A stretch of DNA of 8,490 nt from Clostridiales bacterium (GTDB taxonomy: Bacteria; Bacillota; Clostridia; Christensenellales; CAG-314), in contig DPQS01000067.1 in assembly GCA_003537755.1 (NCBI GenBank), positions 6,999 through 15,488 of the forward strand. Direction: 5' to 3'. A model generated the notes under the pieces. The model was given only the letters and a program-made list of their open reading frames with translations. It was not told where the DNA came from and searched no databases. A program made the translations under genes and the position numbers. Shown piece by piece: positions 4,827 to 8,490 of the stretch; the stretch's first letter is position 1, and each line of letters starts with the position of its first letter.

Positions 4827-7800
4827 TGTTTTTTCTTTTTTCCGTTACGCTTGTCGCGACGGTAACGCCCGAACAAACGCGAGAAAAATCCCTTTTGTGT
4901 GGGCGGTTCGTCAGGCTCTTGCGACTTCGACATATCTTTGATAAACTCGCCCGAGTCGTCGATACCGTAATCGGTGGGCACGTCGTAACTTTGCGGCGCA
5001 ACCTGCACGATGTCGGGCAACGTTTCCTGCTCGGCACGGGAATTCGCAACAAGGTTTTCGGCGTTTTCCGCCTGTTCGTCCGCCGTGTCTTCGGCCACAA
5101 CGGGCACGACAACGGGTTCTGCTGCGACGGTAGCCGTCTGCTCGACGGGCTTCGGACTGCCGTGATACAAATCGCCTGCGGCGGCTTCCGCCATTTGTTC
5201 GGGCGTAAGGGATTGCCGCGCTTCGTCCGCGCCTGTCGCGTAATCGGGATAAGCGGGGTTTGTTTCGTTTTCTTGCGCTATGGCAGTAACGGTTTGCTTG
5301 CGTCTGATCCATCCTGCGGCAATCAGTTCGTCCACGGACATGTACGCAAATTCGTCCACCGTATGCAAAATTTGTTGTTTTTTGCTCGGTTTAAGGTCGT
5401 ATTCGACAACAAGTCCGTCGACCAGTTCCAACGCGTATTTTAGTCCGCGATCGCTCTTCACGCGAAGCAGCGACGGCGTGTCCGCAACGGCTTTTCGTGC
5501 CGAAACATCGCGCACAAAGTACTTTTCCGCAAGTCCTTCGGCAGGCAATGCCACGTAGAAGCACAGCGATTTGCCCGTAACGTTTATCCTTGCAAGGGTT
5601 GTGCGCCCGCGGTTGAATGTCGCAAAACGGTTGCTTACGCGCAGTTTAACCTTGTTGTAGCCTGCCAGTTTGTTGACAATTTCCACGTAGTAGCGTTTCA
5701 CTTCGTCCGTTGTCAGGCGCAAACGCGCGTTGAACGTCTTTGTGTAGGCAACTCCACCGAAGCGAACGTCCGATGCTGCGTCCTCGTCGCTGTCTTCCGC
5801 AACGTCCGCGGCAACTTCGTCGTTTGCCGTATCGTCGTAGTTTTCGTTGCTGTCGGCAGTAACCGTCGGCTCGCCTGTTTGTTCGCGTTCGGGCGGCGTA
5901 AAGCCGTCGGCATTTTTGAGTTTGATCCAGCCCTTTTCGATAAGTTCGGCAAAGGAAATGCGTGCAAATTCTTCAACCGTATACGTTTTTTGCGGTTTTT
6001 TGCTCGGTACAAGGTTGTACTCGACAACCAGCGCATCCACCAGTTCCTGCGCGTACTTCAAGCCTCTGTCGCTCTTCACGCGAAGCAGCGAGGGCGTGTC
6101 CGCAACGACTTTTCGTGCCGAAACATCGCGCACAAAGTACTTTTCCGCAAGTCCTTCGGCAGGCAAAGCCACGTAAAAATACAACGTCTTGCCCGTAACG
6201 TTTATCCTTGCAAGGGTTGCACGTCCGCAGTTAAATGTCGCAAAACGATTGCTTATGCGCAGTTTAACCTTGTCGTAGCCTGTCAGTTTGTTGGCGATTT
6301 CCACAAAGTAGCGTTTTACCTCGTCCGTCGTCAGGCGCAAACGCGCGTTGAAAGTTTTTGTGTAACCCACACCCTTCCAGCGTTCGTCCTCTTCAAATGT
6401 GATATCGTCGTCGCTTTCGTCCTCGCCTTCAACGTAGTCGGCTTTTGTTTCCGCTTCCACAACGGGCGGCACATATTTTTCGTCGGCGGCAAGCGCAACG
6501 CGCAGAGCAAGTTCAATGTCGGTTTCGCCCTCGTCTACCCTTTCTTCTGCCGCTTCTTCGTCGTATTCCGACGGCGTAAAAGCAGGTAATTTGTCCACGA
6601 TGCGTGGCCTGACGTCGGCCGTCGTGCGCCTGTTAAGCACACCGTCCTCGTCGTACTCGCCAAAGGCATTGTGTCGGAAAATCATGTACTGCATTGCGGC
6701 AGCTTTGGCAAGTTGACCGCAATATTGCTCGTCAACGTCCACCGCCTGTTGGTCAACTACCAAGCCGTAACCTGCATCGTCGTAACTTTCGATAAACTCC
6801 CACAGCGCAAGGCACTGACGGAAGTACTTGTTTTTAAGAATGGCGTTGGTGCGCATGATTGGCGGATTGACGTACTTATGTTCCATCTGCACCACAAAAT
6901 CGCTGCGCATATACTCGCCCACAACCATGCGGATACGCTGTATGCGCTTCCACAGTTCCGTGCCGACAACAGGGTTGCGCATTGTTTTGGCGGAGTCCTG
7001 CATGTACTGCACGTTGATAGTAACGCGTCCCTTGTTGTCACCGTCGTCAAAAGTGGACGTAAAGTTGATTTCGTCCACCGTTTCGTCCGCGCCGCGCCTG
7101 ACCGCCACGTCGTAGCGACGTTCCACAAACATGCTAAGGCGCGCAAGCAAGGTGTTGAGAAACCTGTTTTCGTAGGTTTGTATGCTGTCGTCACGGAAGA
7201 TGTTCAGCATCTTTTTGGGAATTATGTCGTCGCCGTCCGTGGTGATGTAGTTGGTGTGTTGACACAGGTGCACCACCGACCGCCCGGTGATTTTTTTCGT
7301 CATCTCGATGGGCAGCACTTCTTCCGTTTCGGCGATGTAGTGCGTGGGGTTGCGCACCAGCGTGTCCAGCGCGTCAAGGCAACTTTCTATTGCGGAAATC
7401 CACGCTTCGTCAATGCTGCGAAGCATCGTTTTGCGGCTGAAAGATACGCTTGTGTCGCCGCTGTCGATGTTTTCGAGAATGTCCTCGTAACTTTTGAATT
7501 TGCCAACCAGTTTGTTGACGGCGGCAACTGTTTCGGGATAAATGCCGTCGTTGTCGGTGTCCGCTTCGACGTGTTCTTCGGCAGGCGTTTTTGTCGCGAC
7601 TTCTTCGCTGTCCGTCGCCGTGACGTCGCCATCGTTGTCGTCGGCTTCGTCAATGTCGTCGTTTTCCGCGACGGCAGCGGCATTTGCACCTCCGTTTTGC
7701 TTCAGCAAGCGGATAAGTCCGCGCGTCAGCAGGTTGTCGAAACTGTCCGACGGAAAGTCCCTTGCGTAAATTTCCGTAGTGTTTTCGCGGGCGACAAGTC

Positions 7801-8236
7801 CGTTTTCCGCGGCTATGCGGTCGATAAGGCGCAAAGCGTTGTTAAGCGCGCCGTCGCTGCGAATACGGAAAAGCGAAGGCGTTTTTTCGTACTTTCTGAC
7901 GTCGGAAACGTCCTTGGCGCGATATTTGCCATCGGCAACGGTGCTCGGCTCGACAGCCAGATACAGACACAACGTCTTGCCGGTAATTGTCAGACGAGCA
8001 AACACGGTGCGCCCCTCGGCAAAACTTACGCCGTTCCAACGCGTGCGCGAACGAACGCGGTTGTAGGCGAGCAATTTGCTTGCGATGGCGGCATAGTAAC
8101 GCTTGACGGACTCGTCAGACAACGCCAGTTTTGCCACAAAAGACTTGCTGTAACGCAGTTTGTCCGTCCAGTCAAGGCTGTTTTCGGACGAATCCGTGCC
8201 GTTGATATTCAGTTGTTTGTTGTCAATATCCGACAT
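4823..8236 (-). CDS. 1137-residue acidic protein with three repeated domains, function unknown
   Basis: No signal peptide or membrane segment is visible, so it is probably cytoplasmic. A domain of about 153 residues occurs three times (26-178, 622-774, 828-980). Each has a YxKxF start, a DEVKRYY-like helix, a TGKxLxxYxA strand, a DTPSLLRVKSDRG-type segment, and a short C-terminal unit ending GWI or GLI. Copies 2 and 3 are nearly identical; copy 1 is diverged. Between copies 1 and 2 is a mostly helical domain (about 236-522) with TYENRFLNTLL (354-364) and RTNAILKN (462-469), reminiscent of DUF2357-type proteins, but this link is uncertain and no nuclease motif was found. Acidic low-complexity linkers (190-230, 525-620, 780-826) separate the domains. 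The protein ends in a basic aromatic tail, GFFSRLFGRYRR (1116-1127) plus lysines. The ATG at 8234-8236 is chosen over an in-frame ATG 33 bases upstream because GGAGG precedes it. Confidence 0.9.
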   Translation of the reverse strand: MSDIDNKQLNINGTDSSENSLDWTDKLRYSKSFVAKLALSDESVKRYYAAIASKLLAYNRVRSRTRWNGVSFAEGRTVFARLTITGKTLCLYLAVEPSTVADGKYRAKDVSDVRKYEKTPSLFRIRSDGALNNALRLIDRIAAENGLVARENTTEIYARDFPSDSFDNLLTRGLIRLLKQNGGANAAAVAENDDIDEADDNDGDVTATDSEEVATKTPAEEHVEADTDNDGIYPETVAAVNKLVGKFKSYEDILENIDSGDTSVSFSRKTMLRSIDEAWISAIESCLDALDTLVRNPTHYIAETEEVLPIEMTKKITGRSVVHLCQHTNYITTDGDDIIPKKMLNIFRDDSIQTYENRFLNTLLARLSMFVERRYDVAVRRGADETVDEINFTSTFDDGDNKGRVTINVQYMQDSAKTMRNPVVGTELWKRIQRIRMVVGEYMRSDFVVQMEHKYVNPPIMRTNAILKNKYFRQCLALWEFIESYDDAGYGLVVDQQAVDVDEQYCGQLAKAAAMQYMIFRHNAFGEYDEDGVLNRRTTADVRPRIVDKLPAFTPSEYDEEAAEERVDEGETDIELALRVALAADEKYVPPVVEAETKADYVEGEDESDDDITFEEDERWKGVGYTKTFNARLRLTTDEVKRYFVEIANKLTGYDKVKLRISNRFATFNCGRATLARINVTGKTLYFYVALPAEGLAEKYFVRDVSARKVVADTPSLLRVKSDRGLKYAQELVDALVVEYNLVPSKKPQKTYTVEEFARISFAELIEKGWIKLKNADGFTPPEREQTGEPTVTADSNENYDDTANDEVAADVAEDSDEDAASDVRFGGVAYTKTFNARLRLTTDEVKRYYVEIVNKLAGYNKVKLRVSNRFATFNRGRTTLARINVTGKSLCFYVALPAEGLAEKYFVRDVSARKAVADTPSLLRVKSDRGLKYALELVDGLVVEYDLKPSKKQQILHTVDEFAYMSVDELIAAGWIRRKQTVTAIAQENETNPAYPDYATGADEARQSLTPEQMAEAAAGDLYHGSPKPVEQTATVAAEPVVVPVVAEDTADEQAENAENLVANSRAEQETLPDIVQVAPQSYDVPTDYGIDDSGEFIKDMSKSQEPDEPPTQKGFFSRLFGRYRRDKRNGKKKKQ
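5297..5755 (-). repeat. Repeat domain copy 3 in the large protein
   Basis: Residues 828-980. It differs from copy 2 at only about fifteen positions in the first 118 residues, and more in the last 35 residues. The DNA stretch 5491-5548 is identical, base for base, to 6109-6166 in copy 2, at an offset of 618 bases (206 codons). This points to a recent in-frame tandem duplication or gene conversion. Confidence 0.9.
5915..6373 (-). repeat. Repeat domain copy 2 in the large protein
   Basis: Residues 622-774, the near-identical partner of copy 3. The core keeps FNARLRLTTDEVKRY, SNRFATFN, LARINVTGK and LPAEGLAEKYFVRDVSARK. The acidic linker after it is not alike between copies, so the duplication covers the folded unit while linkers diverge. 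Confidence 0.9.
7703..8161 (-). repeat. Repeat domain copy 1 in the large protein (diverged)
   Basis: Residues 26-178. It shares the frame of the other copies (YSKSFVAKLALSDESVKRYY, ITGKTLCLYLAVEP, KDVSDVRKYEKTPSLFRIRSDG) but is clearly older, and its end reads RGLIRLLKQNG where the others read GWI. Because this copy is at the N-terminus and least like the others, it may be the ancestral unit. Confidence 0.85.
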
Positions 8237-8490
8237 GAATCCTCCGCGTAATGTCGCAAAAAAGCGCATACGTATTTATTTTTCGGTGACGATTGAGTTA
8301 GTTGCAAGTGGAACGCCGAAGCAAATCGGCAATCACACCGTGGCGGCAGAAACCGTCGTAGCCGCCTTGTTTGAAAAGCGTTGCCGAAGGAAGTTGGCGA
8401 TTGTAGCGTGGCTGCCATTGTTCACCGACAGGGTTTAATGCAAGGGGTCCTGTCGAGGAATTGCCCATGAAAACTCGCCCTGATGGCTCA
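8237..8490. other. Non-coding or unassigned region upstream of the large gene
   Basis: No recognised gene. Three short inverted repeats are present: GCCGA/TCGGC at 8315-8319/8326-8330, GGCGGC/GCCGCC at 8342-8347/8361-8366, and GACAGG/CCTGTC at 8427-8432/8449-8454. On the minus strand a frame is open from the window edge to a TAA at 8298-8300 (63 codons, ending LLRRSTCN). It could be the end of a gene lying outside the window, but its composition (Arg, Cys, Pro, Gln) does not look like a conserved domain. A structured leader, a small RNA or a dispersed repeat are alternatives. Confidence 0.4.
8241..8245 (-). promoter_or_regulatory. Ribosome binding site that fixes the start of the large gene
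   Basis: GGAGG on the minus strand ends four bases before the ATG at 8234-8236. The upstream in-frame ATG (8267-8269) is preceded only by AAATACGT and would add eleven residues (MRFFATLRGGF) that include the translated ribosome binding site. The internal start is therefore preferred. No convincing promoter was found upstream. Confidence 0.8.

Noticed and set aside
5297..6373. Direct repeats as a possible CRISPR or transposon end
   Set aside because: The repeats are long, in frame at a 206-codon offset, and encode the same protein domain, so they are a coding duplication.
6671..8251. A 526-codon open frame on the plus strand
   Set aside because: It lies wholly opposite the large minus-strand gene, lacks a ribosome binding site, and has low-complexity Val/Phe/Arg-rich content. 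It exists because the real gene seldom uses TTA, CTA or TCA codons.
8237..8269. Upstream ATG that would extend the large protein by eleven residues
   Set aside because: The extension translates through the GGAGG ribosome binding site of the downstream ATG, and the upstream ATG has no such site of its own.

Overview
The window comes from a bacterium that is probably a member of the Bacillota (Clostridia-like). The reasons are AGGAGG-type ribosome binding sites, a textbook sigma-A promoter in front of deoD, a SipW-type (Ser/His) signal peptidase and a GGDEF/EAL membrane protein of clostridial style. The coding DNA has moderate GC and avoids TTA, CTA and TCA codons, which leaves long empty open frames on the opposite strand. 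The genus cannot be fixed from the sequence.

All recognisable genes lie on the minus strand, so the reading order runs from high to low coordinates. (1) 8237-8490 holds no confident gene. It has three short hairpins and an unassigned open frame that enters from beyond the window. (2) 4823-8236 encodes a 1137-residue acidic protein of unknown function. It has three copies of a domain of about 150 residues, a central domain that may be DUF2357-like, and a short basic, aromatic C-terminal tail. (3) 4125-4826 encodes a SipW-type signal peptidase I that overlaps the large gene by four bases (ATGA) and is probably translationally coupled to it. (4) A 214-base spacer (3911-4124) contains a strong hairpin and a T8G7 homopolymer block. 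(5) 1643-3910 encodes a membrane-anchored c-di-GMP protein with an extracytoplasmic sensor region, a degenerate GGDEF domain and an EAL domain with its catalytic residues intact. (6) A 323-base gap (1320-1642) carries two copies of the palindrome CGACAAATGTCG. (7) 582-1319 encodes a calcineurin-like metallophosphoesterase. (8) A 399-base gap (183-581) contains a perfect TTGACA-N17-TATAAT promoter for deoD, a purine nucleoside phosphorylase gene that runs off the left end at position 1.

The large repeat protein and the signal peptidase form a clear two-gene unit. The EAL protein, the phosphoesterase and deoD are co-directional but separated by gaps of 214-399 bases, and deoD has its own promoter, so they look like separate transcription units. 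The best candidate for undescribed biology is the large repeat protein coupled to a signal peptidase. The twin palindromes and the homopolymer-hairpin leader of the EAL gene are the next most interesting items. No CRISPR array, tRNA, rRNA, transposase or known defence system was recognised.
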